Part shown: positions 1 through 53,400 of the stretch, one piece after another | Numbering within the stretch: the stretch's first letter is position 1 | Layout of the letters: every line of letters starts with the position of its first letter | Assembly: GCA_948470475.1 (NCBI GenBank) | Contig: OX419342.1 | Coordinates: forward strand, 22,041,077-22,105,076 | DNA: 64,000 nucleotides | Source of the DNA: Galaxea fascicularis | Taxonomy: Eukaryota; Cnidaria; Anthozoa; Scleractinia; Euphylliidae | Reading direction: 5' to 3' | Notes under the pieces: model-generated | What the model was told of the DNA's origin: nothing | Database searches by the model: none | Seen by the model: the letters and a program-made list of their open reading frames with translations, nothing else | Program-made: the position numbers and the translations under genes

Positions 1-1787
1 TTGAGTCTCTTGTACTGCTTTCTAACTATCGCTAATGATGGCTGCCATTAAAGCAAAATGAACGTCATCAATTTCTGTTGTTTGTTCGGCCGCTCTGTCG
101 CTGAATTTGCCGCGTTTAACGTGGCCACATGATCATTCACGATTTTTCTTTCATAGACTGGAATGCGAGGTCGAGTCACTGCCAAAAATGTTTCTTGTTC
201 CCCCGATTTTCACTGAAATAATGTATCTTTGTAAACTTTGTTTAAACTTGTTCATAAAAATTTAGGTCTGCTCGTCTATGAAAGAGTGAATGTCAGAAGA
301 GATCGTAGAAACGTTGCAACTCGTACAAAATGATGCGGGCATCTTTTTTAAAGACGCAGTCAACTTTGTGTGCTGGTGATTTGCTGGCATGCCAGTAACG
401 AGTTATGACGAGAGCAAAGTTTTAGTTGTACGTCAGTTCTCTTTAACTACATAATGGCGACTATTCACGGCTTCGTGATTCCGCGCACTTCCGGGACGTA
501 AAAAAGAATTAGTGTTCTTTCCTCTGACAAGTTCAGTTTTGTTTGATGCTTTGCTTGCCTTATAGACGTAGTAGATGAGGGGAATAAGGCTAATGTGAGA
601 AATCTTACGTGCACTGAATAAGACGAGAAATAAAGGACCTTCGTTCGAATGATGTGTACTGATTCGGGTTGATTGGACAGTAGACGCGGGGCAAGGAATC
701 TGAAGATGTATATATGCAGCAGGATCAACTAAAGCGGATAGCTGTGTTTTTTGGTGTTCAAAATTGAGGGTTGGGTCTGCATATCTCATTGCTTGTTTGG
801 TTCTGCTGTGAAACAAGGAATTAAGCTGCTGTGCCTGTTAGGCGTTTTGCCTGTGCCTTCATGAACTGGCTTCAATCTCCTAAAGCCGAGAATCATCCTC
901 AACATTGTCCCTGCAACTTTTGCGGCGCTCATTTGATAAATTTCGTGTTCTGTGTATCGATCTGCTCTAAGCTAACCAAGCTATCAAATATACAGGCTTC
1001 ACATTATTTAAAGGAAAGGCCGGACCAGTTCTTCCCTTTTTCGCGTAGATCTTCTTAGTTAGATGAGCCCTAGAATACCAAGATAGCCCAATTGAAGCAC
1101 ATATCATTTACCCTTGCTCCATACTCCCTACAACATCTGCCGAGCATCACGAGGCAAGAATAAAATCATGGGATTCATTCAGACACCTTTTACTGTTGTA
1201 TATGGTAACTCTCTCCCTAGCCAACTAAACAAGCTCTCTAATGCATGAACCTTTCGTGTGTCCATTTGCTGAAGCGAGAATCAGAAATACAGATATCACC
1301 GATGTGAGAGCAGATTTATTTAACTGTGTTTCCCTGTGGTATATGCATTCCACCGGCTTTGGCTCAAAAACCCGAAAGATTGATAAAACAAAAGGAATTT
1401 GTATTGAGTTGCGTGTGCAAGTGTAGACTTTGTTTTGGTGACCTGTTCGCCTTGGAGTAGATGTGCAGAATAAGGAATGACGGCTTATGCCTGCATAGCG
1501 TGCATGGAGCCCTGTGGAAGGAATAACTTGTTTTGTTCGAAAATGGATCCACAGAGATGGGCAAATGATCTGTGTGAATGCAGACTGCATCTTTGAATTC
1601 ACCAGTTTGGTTTGGCAGAGATGTTGCTCGGGGTCAAAGTGTTTAGTGTCTGGTGTGGTCTGAGGTGGTTAGACATGTCGATTAACGTTGTTTCTGTAAC
1701 GTTTCGGTCCATCTTACATAATTCAACTCAGCCGACATTTTTGTTGCGCTTATGTAATTTTTTTAGCGTATGCAGGGATTTTATTAC
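1..1787. other. No exon recognised; presumed nuclear-receptor intron
   Basis: Non-coding as far as I can see. Several short open frames exist on both strands, but none shows domain similarity or a convincing splice context, and no ligand-binding-domain motif of a nuclear receptor was found. It is presumably the intron downstream of the DNA-binding-domain exon at 1788-2066, with the ligand-binding-domain exons beyond the left edge. Confidence 0.5.
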
Positions 1788-2066
1788 CTTCCTTTTTCAT
1801 GCCCATAGTTAAGCACTTATTCAACCGGCATCTTTGGCATCTATTTCTGTGAACTTTGTCCACCGGGCAGGCTCCATTTCCTTGGCATCTGTAATGTAAA
1901 TTCTTTCTCACACTCCTTTTGAAAAACCCCTTACAACCTTCGCAAGCGACTATGCCATAATGCTTGCCGGTTCCACGATCGCCACAGACCAAACAATCTC
2001 CCCATATTGGCTTTAAAGTTGCGCTTGAGATACCTTCGCTGGCTCTGAAAAATTCGGGCCTCAACT
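1788..2066 (-). CDS. Nuclear receptor, DNA-binding-domain exon (partial gene)
   Basis: This exon encodes a two-zinc-finger C4 DNA-binding domain of a nuclear hormone receptor, a nuclear ligand-regulated or orphan transcription factor. Finger 1 starts [14 protein letters not shown] and ends with the P-box [11 protein letters not shown]. Finger 2 starts CQGNGAC, with a five-residue D-box, and ends [17 protein letters not shown]. About 23 residues precede the first cysteine. On the minus strand the exon starts after a pyrimidine-tract acceptor ending ttcag and ends at a gtaata donor in the codon after KKE, so it is one internal exon of 279 nt. The EGCKG P-box fits NR2-type receptors, whereas CPVDKxHRN in finger 2 recalls the TLX/PNR group, so I do not assign a subfamily. 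The N-terminal region and ligand-binding domain were not found; the ligand-binding domain should lie beyond the left edge. Confidence 0.9.
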
Positions 2067-3411
2067 CTGAAACGAAACAAACAAACAACAAAACAAAAAC
2101 AAAAAAACGAAATTAGCCCAATTGCGTGAAGCAAACACTCCTTTTTATGACGACTTTTCTGTCTAATTAAGGCATTCTATTTTGCCAGCTAAAGCACTGT
2201 CAAAACAAATTTTTCCATCATTTTCCGTGTATTTATTGAAAGCCTTAGAGTTTTTAAATACACTCGTGGTTCACTCGGAAGTTTTAAAATTCAGGAAATC
2301 AACAGGTCATGAAATGATGTTCTTGAAGATTCTTTTCAAACATTAATCGAAAAATACAAAAACAAAAAAAGGACTGAAGAAGGGTTACATAACGTAGGGG
2401 AACTCAAGAGTAAACAATAACGTACTTAAAGCGTTCACAGTCCCAGTTCATTTTCATATCTTTAAGACCTAGTGGTGTGAGCGATAGCACTGTTGATCTC
2501 TTTAAACCGCAGACATTTGGGATAACACATGCAATTCTCCGTATTTTCAAGAAGATTTGAGTTTCCCAAAATTCCAGCTTGCCTTAATTTCTCACTCCCG
2601 TCAACATTCTCGCCCTTAAAACAAAACGCATTTATTTTCCCACGTTAGAGGAGATTGACATGTTATTCCACCAGAACGGCTCGCATCTCCAAGCGCCTTG
2701 GAGATGCCTTCCAGACATTTATTAGTGATATTCCAACAAAGAGAAGCACTGAATATTTAAGGAAATGTTGTGATTGAGGTTTGAGGAACAAAAACTGTAT
2801 CAACATTGCAATGATACTCTGAAAAGCTTAAATAGCTGCTCTTACCAGTCATAGTTCAAGTTGTATTAACGGCCAACCTCTAACTCGCACGAACAAACCG
2901 CGGCAAAGAGAACGCTTGTCGAAGACAACTGGCAGGGTTATATGGAGCTCCGTGGTCTTCTGATAATTGAAGCAGATCGCGAACTGCTGGACAAGGTCGA
3001 TCCCGGCAAGTTACATGTTTTTACACGTGTTCTTCGCCTTTTTCAAGCTTTTACCTTTCACTGGATGCACTTTTAGGTCATCCGTAGGACAAAAGCGTAG
3101 CTAACAAACATTGTGATTGGTTACTAGAGTGGATTGAACTTTACCTGGGCCAATCACGAGAGATTTTCGAAAACTCAAAACACGAGTCACGCGAAAGTAA
3201 ATGGAGGCAAGTACACGTGACTCCTACACGTGTGGTATTCGCGTTCACAAAAAAGATCACGCCAAAAGTAGAGGTTATAAATGTTACGTAACTATTTTTG
3301 TGCGTCAAACGTGACAAGAGAAAGAGTGTCGGGAAATGCTGAGTGTTCTACTTCAGAATTATCTCTTTTATCTTGGCGGGATTTTTATGTGATGCCTTCC
3401 TCTCTACCAGC
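2067..3411. other. No gene recognised between nuclear receptor exon and WD40 gene
   Basis: No convincing exon was found. It may contain upstream (5' UTR or A/B-domain) exons or the promoter of the nuclear receptor, which points leftward. A small perfect hairpin, with an 11-bp stem around cgc and arms gcatctccaag/cttggagatgc, lies near 2687-2711. E-box-like cacgtg motifs cluster at about 3030-3240. Confidence 0.4.
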
Positions 3412-3417
3412 TTTATT
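3412..3417 (-). terminator. Candidate polyadenylation signal (AATAAA) of the WD40 gene
   Basis: A canonical AATAAA hexamer on the minus strand lies about 200 nt downstream of the last stop codon at 3619. This would give a short 3' UTR. The call rests on the hexamer and its position only. Confidence 0.5.
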
Positions 3418-3618
3418 ACAATCACTCGAACGTCACGAGAACATAGCAACTGCGAACCATGTGGTATTTCGGTACCCTGTTGTACCCAACTGACCAAGCT
3501 GGGTCGTAGCCGTAGGAGTTGAGATCCGGATAACCTGGATTCTAGCCCCTCCTTGATCACTGGCATGGGTTTGTTTTCGTGATGGTTCTACGTTAGCTCC
3601 CAGCAACTTCCTCGATTG

Positions 3619-43903
<40,285 letters not shown>

Positions 43904-44306
43904 CTCCTTGGTGCAGCAACTTTAGCTGGCCTTGTTGATGTTGTTATTTCGCTGTATTAATAACAAACCAGCTTCGATGTACATCTGTTGAGTGAGACAC
44001 ATTGACCCGGGCCACAAACCTGAATATCCTATGGCCTCATTGGCTTCATTACCACAGCAACATGAGAAGTTACAAACAACCAATGAAAGATATTCTTTTG
44101 TCGTGAGAGTTCACAACAACCAATCACAACGGCGGTTATAGAACGTTCATTTGGCGGGAAAGAACGGAGAAGTTTTCGAGTGTCGCCGGTGAGCAAATTC
44201 TCCATGCATTGTTTTTCTTGTTTTGTTCTGTTTTTTCCATCGCAAATTGACTTTTCCGGACTCCGGAGGCGCAAAGTATTCCTTCAGGTTATGCAGTTTC
44301 TTCTCC
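43904..44306. promoter_or_regulatory. Divergent (bidirectional) promoter region
   Basis: About 400 bp separate the WD40 gene start codon (minus, 43903) from the ATG of a plus-strand transcript (44307). It holds CCAAT boxes in both orientations (ATTGG at 44039-44043; CCAAT at 44080-44084 and 44120-44124), no clear TATA box, and a possible plus-strand 5'-UTR splice donor (cgccg|gtgagc). Promoter function is inferred from arrangement and motifs. Confidence 0.55.
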
Positions 44307-44598
44307 ATGGCAAGGATTAAGGTGAGCGACTTTCACACGACTACAGACTTGACTTGCAGTTGCAAACTGCAACGTAGATTTGTCCAGGAAGAGTGGGGCT
44401 TACCTCGGTGTAAAAACCTGGCGAGGTTTTCTTTGTTTTATGAGGTATTGTTTTGCGGTATGCAGTTGTTTATAATGTTTTGTTTTGTTTGTTCTACGCC
44501 ATTCGCGATTTTCACAGGTTTTTTCACCGAAGTCGAGCCGAAGAGTGACACAGCATACATCCTCACATATCATGCTGCCCTCAAGTGACTTAATTTGA
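44307..44598 (+). CDS. Possible two-exon small ORF (31 aa) of a divergent transcript
   Basis: ATG at 44307 opens MARIK, followed directly by a strong donor (gtgagc at 44322). A good acceptor (ttttcacag) precedes 44518, and splicing keeps the frame open to a TGA at 44598, giving MARIK-VFSPKSSRRVTQ and ending PSSDLI. The unspliced frame is also open to 44588. The family is not recognised. It could be the start of a longer gene with other splicing, an upstream ORF, or the 5' end of a non-coding transcript. Its head-to-head position with the WD40 gene and two good splice sites are the only support. Confidence 0.35.
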
Positions 44599-45877
44599 AC
44601 TTAAAACTCCGCCAGTGTTTCAGATTTGGAAATGTGATGAAATTATTCAAATTCAGAATATTTGTTTTTGTTAAATTGCCATTTTATTAAGAATTATTGC
44701 ACATCTGGCTGCCATGGTATGGATCAAGTTTCAAAGTGCTGTGTTTGTCATTGAAAGCAATGTATCAGCTTGGAATTCTCCTTGAAGAATTCTCTCACTG
44801 GTGTGTAGAAAATATTACAAGAGATGCTTTGTGCTACCATTAGTCTAAGATTTATAATGTTTATGATGTGACTTGAAAAACACCAATGTTTTTGTTGCCT
44901 GAATGTCCATGCTGACAGTAAACCAGTGATGTTTTATTAGGAAGTAAGGAAATGGTAGATCCAGGTGGGAGATTCAGGGCATGATTACTAATAGTTGGGG
45001 TAAAGTAAAGATTCCAAGCTATAATGCCACCAGAGTGATAAATCTTGTTTCAAGTTTTGTTTCCTTTTAATTGCCATACATGGGCATTTTAAGTTTTGTG
45101 GTAAAAATCTGGCCTTTAGGTGAGGACCAGGACAGAAAAGTTTTTGTTGATAGCATGCTTTCACCGTCACTTCCTTTTTTATTTGGTAGAGAAACATTAA
45201 ATGTCAGACCCAATCATCAGTCCAATAATAAACTGTTTTAGGTATTAGCTCATAAATTTGATAAGGTCAGCTGTTTCAGGGTGTTTGCCTGTTTTAAGCA
45301 ACCTTTATTGCCACACCCAACCAATTTTGAAAATCAAAAGTGACTCCTGAGACTTCAAAAACTGCTTTGAACAGATCCAAGACCTGTTATGATGAAAACT
45401 AATTGGGGTTCAATTTGTTGTAGACTGCAAAGAAACAAGCCTGAGTCCCCAACAAGATATGAATCAAGGATCCTCTGCAAAGGGATGTGATCATTGAACT
45501 CGATGTGGACCCAAGTGAAGTATTAATATGTTCATAGTTTCTTTCACCCTTGTTGTTGTTAGAACATGTTGCAGAGATTTTAAATGTTTCTATCTGATAC
45601 TAACACTGACAAGGCTGACAGTTTTGGCAATGCAGCTCTGTCTTTGTTTGAATATCAGTAAAACCTTTAACTAAAAGAGATAATTTTCTACATGAAACTA
45701 TAAAAACTGAGATCAGGAAATGCAATGATCCTGGCCAGCTTCATTGGCCTTTCAACGATGCTGGGTAACTGGAGAAGTAAATAAAGCTCTTCTTCAAGAT
45801 GAAATTAAAACAGCATTTGCACTGTCATGTGTCGTTTTTGTTATTGTTAATGATGTATATGATAACTATAAACAGGG

Positions 45878-46005
45878 CAATGGTGGATCCAGGGGAGGGT
45901 CCCCCTCCCCCCTTATTTTTTAACCGGAGCCAAACTGCAGGGCTGAGGTCCCAAAAACCACAAAAGGGCCAAGTGCCTCCCTGTCTTGCTCTGGATTCGC
46001 CACTG
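45878..46005. mobile_element. Short MITE, ends caatggtggatccagg / ctctggattcgccactg
   Basis: Terminal inverted repeats of about 18 bp are imperfect, and caggg directly flanks both sides. The ends resemble those of hAT-type MITEs, but the flanking repeat is only 5 bp, so the superfamily stays open. Confidence 0.55.
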
Positions 46006-46185
46006 CAGGGAGATGAATTAAGCTTCCATCTTTGCATTTTCTCCCACCAACAGCATTATCTTCTATGTATCTGGGATGATGGACCCATACGGCAGATAAG
46101 AAAATGGTAGACACCCCTGCACAACCCAACCATTCAGAAGATCCAAGATTATTATTTTGATCGCTTTCTCATAAATATAGCCCCG

Positions 46186-46326
46186 TATGTCACTGACTGC
46201 ATGTCAATGACTGTATGTCACTGACTTCATGTCAATGACTGTATGTCACTGACTGCATGTCACTGACTGTATGTCACTGACTTCATGTCGATGACTGTAT
46301 GTCACTGACTGCATGTCACTGACTGC
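46186..46326. repeat. 14-bp tandem repeat
   Basis: Ten copies of a 14-bp unit, atgtcactgactgc, with variants (aatgactgt, actgacttc) that form a 28-bp higher-order alternation in part. Confidence 0.9.
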
Positions 46327-47212
46327 TTAAATCTGTTTTCAGGTTTCAAACTTTAGACTCTCAGTTGGAAATCCAAGAGGATCTGTTTTCGTGAGAACGA
46401 CTTGGATTGCAGCAAGACAACCAGGTCAACAACAAATATTTAAAGCTGATGTTTACTCAGTAACATATCTAACCATTTCTCTCCTATGGGTAAGCCTCTG
46501 TTTAGTCATGCATTGTACACTGTAGACTTAAACAAAACCAGAAGCTTTGGTTCAAAAGCTAGCTATCGAACAAGGCTTTGGTGTGGACGTGTTACTGCTT
46601 ATGTTGTACCACATTACTTTTAGTTTTGTTCTGGATGAATGGTTCCAGTGAAAACCATCAGGCAGGACTTTCCTCCAACACTGTTAAATTAAACTGAACT
46701 AGATGGATCAGTTGCACTACTTGGGAGTGAAATCCTTCAGCACTTTAAGTGTTGTTGTTAAGTAGCGATTATTTTAAGAGAAAGTCTGTGTCTGTTGCCT
46801 AGGAGAAACTAAAAGAGAAAACATGCATGGAAAACATGCATGCCGGGTGGCACAACTGGCCGCACACGTAGACGCTGTAGAGATATTAGGCAAGAGTTAG
46901 TCTCATAGGCTAGTAACACTAGACCTTTTTTTCTTTAACCTGAATATATTGCGTGATGGAGGAAGAAGCAATACCCTTAAAGTAATGGATACGCGGATAC
47001 GACGTCCGAGACAAAGAAGAGCGCCACCGCACAAGTAGCATACCTCGTTCTTTCAGCCATGCGTCGAAAAAAGCGCGACACATACGTAACTTATGGCTCG
47101 TTCTTTAAGCCATGAGTTAAAACGAGCACTACGCAAAAGAAAATCTTTCTATCTACTCCTCGTTCTTTTCATATTCATGACTTTGTTTACCTTTCCACCG
47201 CGTACCGCGTAT

Positions 47213-47368
47213 CCACTCAAACCTAAACTTCCAAATTATGATGGACACTGGGTAGTCGAGCAGCCCGCGTATCCGCGTATCCACTCAAACCTACACTTCC
47301 AAATTATGAGGGCCACTGTGTAGTCGAGCAGACAGATTTTCCACTCAAACCTACACTTCCGAACCATG
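47213..47368. repeat. Imperfect tandem repeat (~65 bp units)
   Basis: Three copies of a unit beginning ccactcaaacctacacttcc and ending gtagtcgagcag, joined by variants of cgcgtatccgcgtat. The plus-strand frame across it (starting at 47093 with a hydrophobic stretch) has no recognisable domain and is taken as chance. Confidence 0.8.
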
Positions 47369-47429
47369 GTAATCCGGTTGAAATCCGCTTGCAAACTGCG
47401 TATCCACGCATCCAACTATTGCAGGGGTA

Positions 47430-50400
47430 CAGCTTCGAAGTGGAAGGGTATTCTGCAGTTACTCCGCGTACTTCTAAACTGAGCTAGGACAAGGAAAGTT
47501 TTCAGGAAGGTGTTAGCATCACATGACGTTAGTTGATCTAATCACCAGTCCACAGTTTAAGCTAAACGGAGACCCGTACGGAGTGTCTCGCACATACAGT
47601 ATACTGTTCGTTGATCACTGAGGCCATCACTGGAAAAATTGTTGGACAGACGTAAAAAGAAAGAAAGTTGAATGAGAATAAGATGCAGGTTGGAAAGGTT
47701 ACAGTTGAGATAGAGTTTGTAACCAGATTCCTTTGGCTGGGAAGGGAAATATTTAGTCTGCAATCCTTGTTCATCGATCATATTTCCAAGCGGAATAATT
47801 TTGTTGGCAGATATTGCAATGTACATACAAACTCAAAGATCTTCCGTGGGCCTGGAAGTAAAACATTTGGCCCATTCTTATAACATTCCGACGACATTTC
47901 GTCGGAGCGAAAGATACACTATTATTAACGAAAGGATTCTGCGGATCTATAAATGAAGTATCTGGTCCACTTTCCTGACAAACTGCTATGATGAAATCAT
48001 GAATCTAAGTGGGGCTTGGGACTATAGTAGTTGGAAATTGCGTTGGTGGAGTGATGAGGGCGTCAAATAGTCGATGTACTGAGATCGGAAATTCGGTGGT
48101 TCGAAGATTATCTCTTCGTCTTTGTATTGCTGTCCGTTGGAGGGGGAAACTTTTACTCCTCACTTTTTCCCTGTGAACACGAGTATAACTGGGTACCGGG
48201 GACAGACCGTGAGTCAGTTAACTCTGCGATGGACTACCATGGGGAGTGGTAGTACTCAGTGTTGCCTAGTGCCACTGAAAATGGTTGTGAAGCTCTAGCT
48301 ACATGGGCCATTTTGGCTTGAAGAATGGCTTTGCTGCAAAATCAATACGTTCTGGCAATTTGTTGCCTTTAATCACTTACACCACCCAGTTAATAACTCA
48401 GTAATTTGGACAACTGTAGAAAAAGTTGAATGGGAAGGCCTAAACCGGAGGGAATGTTTGGAGACTCGAGACTGAAGGGTGATGAGTTTCTGTTCGGTGT
48501 ATCCAAACTGGGTTGGAGGTGTGATATTTGGATGAACTTCCCGAGTTACCTCCAGGAGTATCCCCAACAGCAGTAGTCAGTAGCTGGTAACACCAAACTG
48601 AGTCCCACACTCGGACCAACAAGTGTTATATTATTTTGATAAATGTAGAACGCTTAACTTCAGAATTCCAGCAGATTCAGTTGTAGGGCGCCTGGAGGTT
48701 TAATATTTCTGTCCGTTTCTTTGGTTATCCCTTAGTTGGTTACAGAGATGAGATGCCCAGATATCGTACGTTTTACTGAATACTGAAACAGGTTAGCAAC
48801 CAACTGCCAACCTGGAGCCAGTGAGACCGCACTAGTCAAGCAAAGCTGGTCAAGAAATCAATTGCACTGATTCTTGCAATTGATGTTCGTGGTTTAAATT
48901 TAACAATAAGCCGGCTGCCGTTTTTTGAATGCAGTGCTGAGATGCTTACAAGCTTTTATTGAATCGAACATGTGTGTGAACCGCTAGAAAGAGGTTTAAC
49001 GGAAGATGGTATCCTGCTGGTATCCTGCTCCAGCTACCCTCATGAACCCATGTAGGAGGAGTATTGTATTTAAGTTATTGACTCGGTGATAAAAGGAAAT
49101 TAATACCGCTTTGTTTAAGTGTTTATGTAATTGAAACTCATCGCCAATTCTGCTTTGGATTGAAAGTGATTTACCACCCATGCAAAGTTAAAGTTTCCGA
49201 TCACAAAGGGCAAATTGAACTAATGACTTTTTTACAATTTCCCGTTGTCTGTAAACCTCGTTTTTCGTTGCTTCATTAGATGGTACTGTGGGTACATTGC
49301 TCAATAGAACAATATAATTAACACTTAGCGAGGAGAGAGTGGTTTATTGTGAGGCATTGTATTTCACATTATCAACAAGAAACCGGTCTAGTGCCTCTTG
49401 CTTTGTGTTAAAACATTTGCTAATTTCAAAAAACTTAGTGTTTCAGGAAGGATTACGGAAAATAGAAATTACGTGACTAATTTTTGAAATTCGTTTAAAT
49501 ATCTAGTGTGTTTAGTAATTCTTTGCTTGGTCAATTCAATTGAAAAATTCAATAATGATGTTCGTTTATTAAGAGCTTTGTTTGAGCCTTCCGGGCAAAT
49601 GCTTTCAATTTCTTAAGAAACCACAGTGTGCAAATAACATCACAAATTGCAATTGACGTCCAGCTGTGTGGGTATAGACAGGCACGCAAATAACTTGGAA
49701 GTAAACATTAACACGCTAAATATGTGCACGCCTAACTGAAGAATGTGGTTCGTGGCTTTTGTACGAAAAAAAAACAACAACGGAGCTGTGTTGGGTTAGA
49801 TTCTCCTCCCACAAAAACGCGTAAAGCCTGAAAGGAAAACTGAACTCTGCACTGAATTATTGAAGACAAAGTTTATCAAATGAAAGTCGCTGCGCAGCAT
49901 TCATAACAGTAACCACTCTTCCACAGAAAAAAGTAAAATCAGATGAATTTTCAATTTGTATGAAAAATGTAATGAGATCCCTGTCCATAGGCTTCCTTCA
50001 CTGATTTGGAGGGGTAAACATTGGAATTTGGTGGTACTTAAAAGTTGAACTAGCATTACTTGGACTTAAAGTGCAAGGGGCTTAATGAGACAGATTTTGA
50101 TTGTATTATTTGCTGGTAAACAGAATGGTATTGCATGACGCTGTTATTCTGGTGGTATTGTGTTTTGACTATGACTGAATGAATGTCATAGAAAGCGCTC
50201 ATTGACCTTGGCCAAAACGACGAAAAAGAAAACAACATTTAAATAGAACACCGTAAAAAAATATGGTGAGTTCTTTTTCTTTTCGATATAAAACACGCTG
50301 TTGAAGCTCTCCTTTTCAGTTAAAGGATCAGTTGTCACGAGAGTGAACAACATCTCTTCCAGTAAATTCGTCTTGTGCCATCGCAGACGACGAACCACTG

Positions 50401-53400
50401 TTATTAAATAGAATGTTTTGGGTCCCACAGTTTTAGTGGCGTTGCATCTGTTGTAACCGAGAGTGCAACCGAAGTCACCGAGCCAGAAACGTGAGAAGAA
50501 CAACTAAGCATACTCCAAAATTAGACAGGCGATTTGGCAGTTTATTAATTATACAGACAGATACCCTCACAAGAATATAATACAAATTACAGATGGTAGA
50601 ACTAGTACTTGCCCTGCGGTTATCATAAATGAGTAACATTTTTAAAAAATTCAGAGCAAAATGATTAATTTCTTATCAATATTGAGAAAAAAGGACTTTT
50701 TAAGAGCACATTTCAATTATTGTCTAGAATGCTTTTGTCGGATGGAAAGTGGCAGGTCATTCCAAAAATATCTATAAGGGCCAAACTTCCTGAGGGAAAT
50801 TCTAAAGAACTTTGTATTACCTGTTCGGCGGAGGCACCGCAAGTTGAATAAAATAAATAAGTAGCCAAAGATGAACTTTTTTCTTCGTTTTGTTGTAAGA
50901 TGTTTCAAGCACTTTGTTTCGGAATGGGTATTAAATCAAGGCACATCTGTCTCTTTAAATGATCAATCACCGACATCTTCTCCAGCGAAACCTGTGCAAC
51001 ATCTGCGACAGCGCACCTGTGCTATCTTCAGTAGACTGTTTTCATAATTTGAAGGAACCCGCTCTAGTTATTTTTTTCCATCAAAGCGGGGGTATATCAT
51101 AGCCTGCGACTACTACCAGCATTGCCCGTGTCGATATATGATTTTGATTTTGTCTTAAACAATTTTATCCATTTTTATGTGATACATTAAAACATTTTAG
51201 CGCTTTATGAAACTGAGTGCAACTTAAACATATTTATTTACGGAAATGGTAATAACCGGAGTGAGTCTAGCATTTAATTACATCAGTGATACTGAGTGGA
51301 AGCTATGACACTGCAATTATTTGAATCCAGTTGAACGAACGGCAAATCATGACCAGTTTGGTAGTATTTCAAGAGGGAAGTTCGAGAGAAAAACCGACCG
51401 TAAGCAGTCCAGGAGACTATAATGCTTGTTACACACAAATTGCGATATCATCCTGATCATCCGCTTTGTCTTTTTAGCGTCTGTTGAGAGCTTATATGTG
51501 AGTTGCCGACTATAGATTTCTTGAGTTAATAATAAACGGAGCACGAGGGTGGACGCTTCGACTCGTGGTACGGATTATAGGTTAACTTTGATTGGGATAT
51601 AAGTGCGAAATGTATTTCTATCTGGTTCTATTGAGATCACCTGATGGTGACTGGGGATGTGAACGGCTTCACCTACCTGCTTTACCGATTTTGTAAATGC
51701 ATTAAAAGCGTCGCTGAGGTTTAGTTTGTTTGATCAAGTAATCATAAAATTAAGCGAAATTGTAGGGAATTTTTCGACTTCACACGTGGCCGCAGTCGAA
51801 TTTAAAAGACTGGATTCGAAACATGTGGCAAAATTGTAAGGCTGACAAAAAGAAATTGATAGTTTGACAGTGAGGTGCTTACAACTTTCACTCAGGCAAT
51901 AACGAACTTGACATGTAGACTAAAGATACATGAGAAACCTATGTTAACTGGTAATTCTAACACAGGGAAACATGAGAATAGAAATAGGCATCTCACTGGG
52001 CAAATAAAGCATCAAGAACTTTAGAAGACAGTTGCCCGTTATGAAAGAGGTAAAATCCTCGAAACATTACTTGGCCATTCAAAGTCGCCAGCGAATCTTG
52101 CATGAATTTTTCTTCTAACCGCCTACCTTTGCAATAAAGCTAGTCAGTTTCCAGAGATGGACCACAGGCTTCGAGTCCAGAAAAATTATGTCGGCTATTT
52201 TGTTTTGCCCGTCGGCGAGGGCATGTAGCTTAAAATCTGAACGACGAACTTGAATGGTCTATCACAAAATCACTTCTATATTGGTTTGTGTCCCTAAATC
52301 GGCAACTTCACGATACCTTGCTCTCTTTCGTCCGATTTTGTAATCCGTTTTCGAAGAGTCCTTTAAACGAACAACGAAAGGGATTTTTTAGAGCTCCAAT
52401 GAACAAAGTTATACTTTGTGGTTAACTCCAACTAAAGTCTTTCGATGGTCCTTGGATTCATGAAATGGTCGGCAATGATTGGAGTAATAACCACCTGAAT
52501 GAAGAAATACTCGACCATTTTGTACAGCCTGGAACAAAAGAAACAAGGAAAAATCGATTAACCATTCATTAGCTTTGCTACAGTGTAAGTTTCAACAGGT
52601 TCAAAAGGGACAGAGCCAAAACACATTTGGATTTTTTCTTTATAAGAGAAAACCGTAACCTAGAGGATTTTTCTCTTTTGTTTACACCAGTGAGCCAATA
52701 CCTTATTACTTTAGCTCAAAGCTGTTTTTTTTTTTCTTTTCTGACAAAATGTCAGATGCATTGAACATGATGGCAGCGTTTTAGAGGCCACAGGATTTAA
52801 AAAGTCCGCCAACTCGAAATACAGCTGACTGCCGTTTACTGGGTAACTTTTTCACATCAGGTTTTGTGTGGTGCCGAGATTTGTATTCAGTCAAAGAACC
52901 ACATGCCTTTGCACACCTTAAGGAAGAAAAAGAACGAAATACTGAGTTCAAATAGTATTATATTTTATTTTAAACTGAAAGACAGGAAAACAGTTTGTTG
53001 TGCTGAGAATTTTTCACTGGTGTCCATTTGGCCACAGGCTGTCATGGTCAACTTCATTTACGTACAACGAGATGTCGCTTTCTTCAATGAAGAATGGAAT
53101 TTAAAAACATCTGAGTTTAGTTCTGGTATCGTGTAGAGTACATGGTTCGATGTGACTGAAGTTAGTTTTGGAGCCTTAAGACTTCTTACTGTGAAAATCG
53201 TGGTGTTCGTGACTGAGTCCCGAAAGAATCTCGACGTGAAGTGATTTGTTTTGCCCTTACATGTATGTCGCCACCTGGTCCGGCTCGGACAAACTCATTG
53301 ATAGAACACGCTCTAAAAGAATGTAAAAAAAACGAAGGTTTTGAAAAGCCTGTTTGTTTGTCTTATGGATCGTATAACCCACATGCTAGTTTCAGACACG

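Larger units (their letters stand above)
44599..47200. other. Downstream of the divergent transcript; one possible exon
   Basis: Mostly A+T-rich. A possible exon lies at about 46343-46387 (after tgttttcag; coding-like reading FQTLDSQLEIQEDLFS; donor gtgaga), but its phase does not fit the exons at 44307-44598, so I do not join it. The rest holds a hAT-like MITE and tandem repeats, annotated separately. Confidence 0.4.

Noticed and set aside
47093..47323. 76-codon frame with an N-terminal hydrophobic stretch as a secreted or membrane protein
   Set aside because: Its second half is the tandem repeat at 47213-47368, and there is no splice or conservation support.
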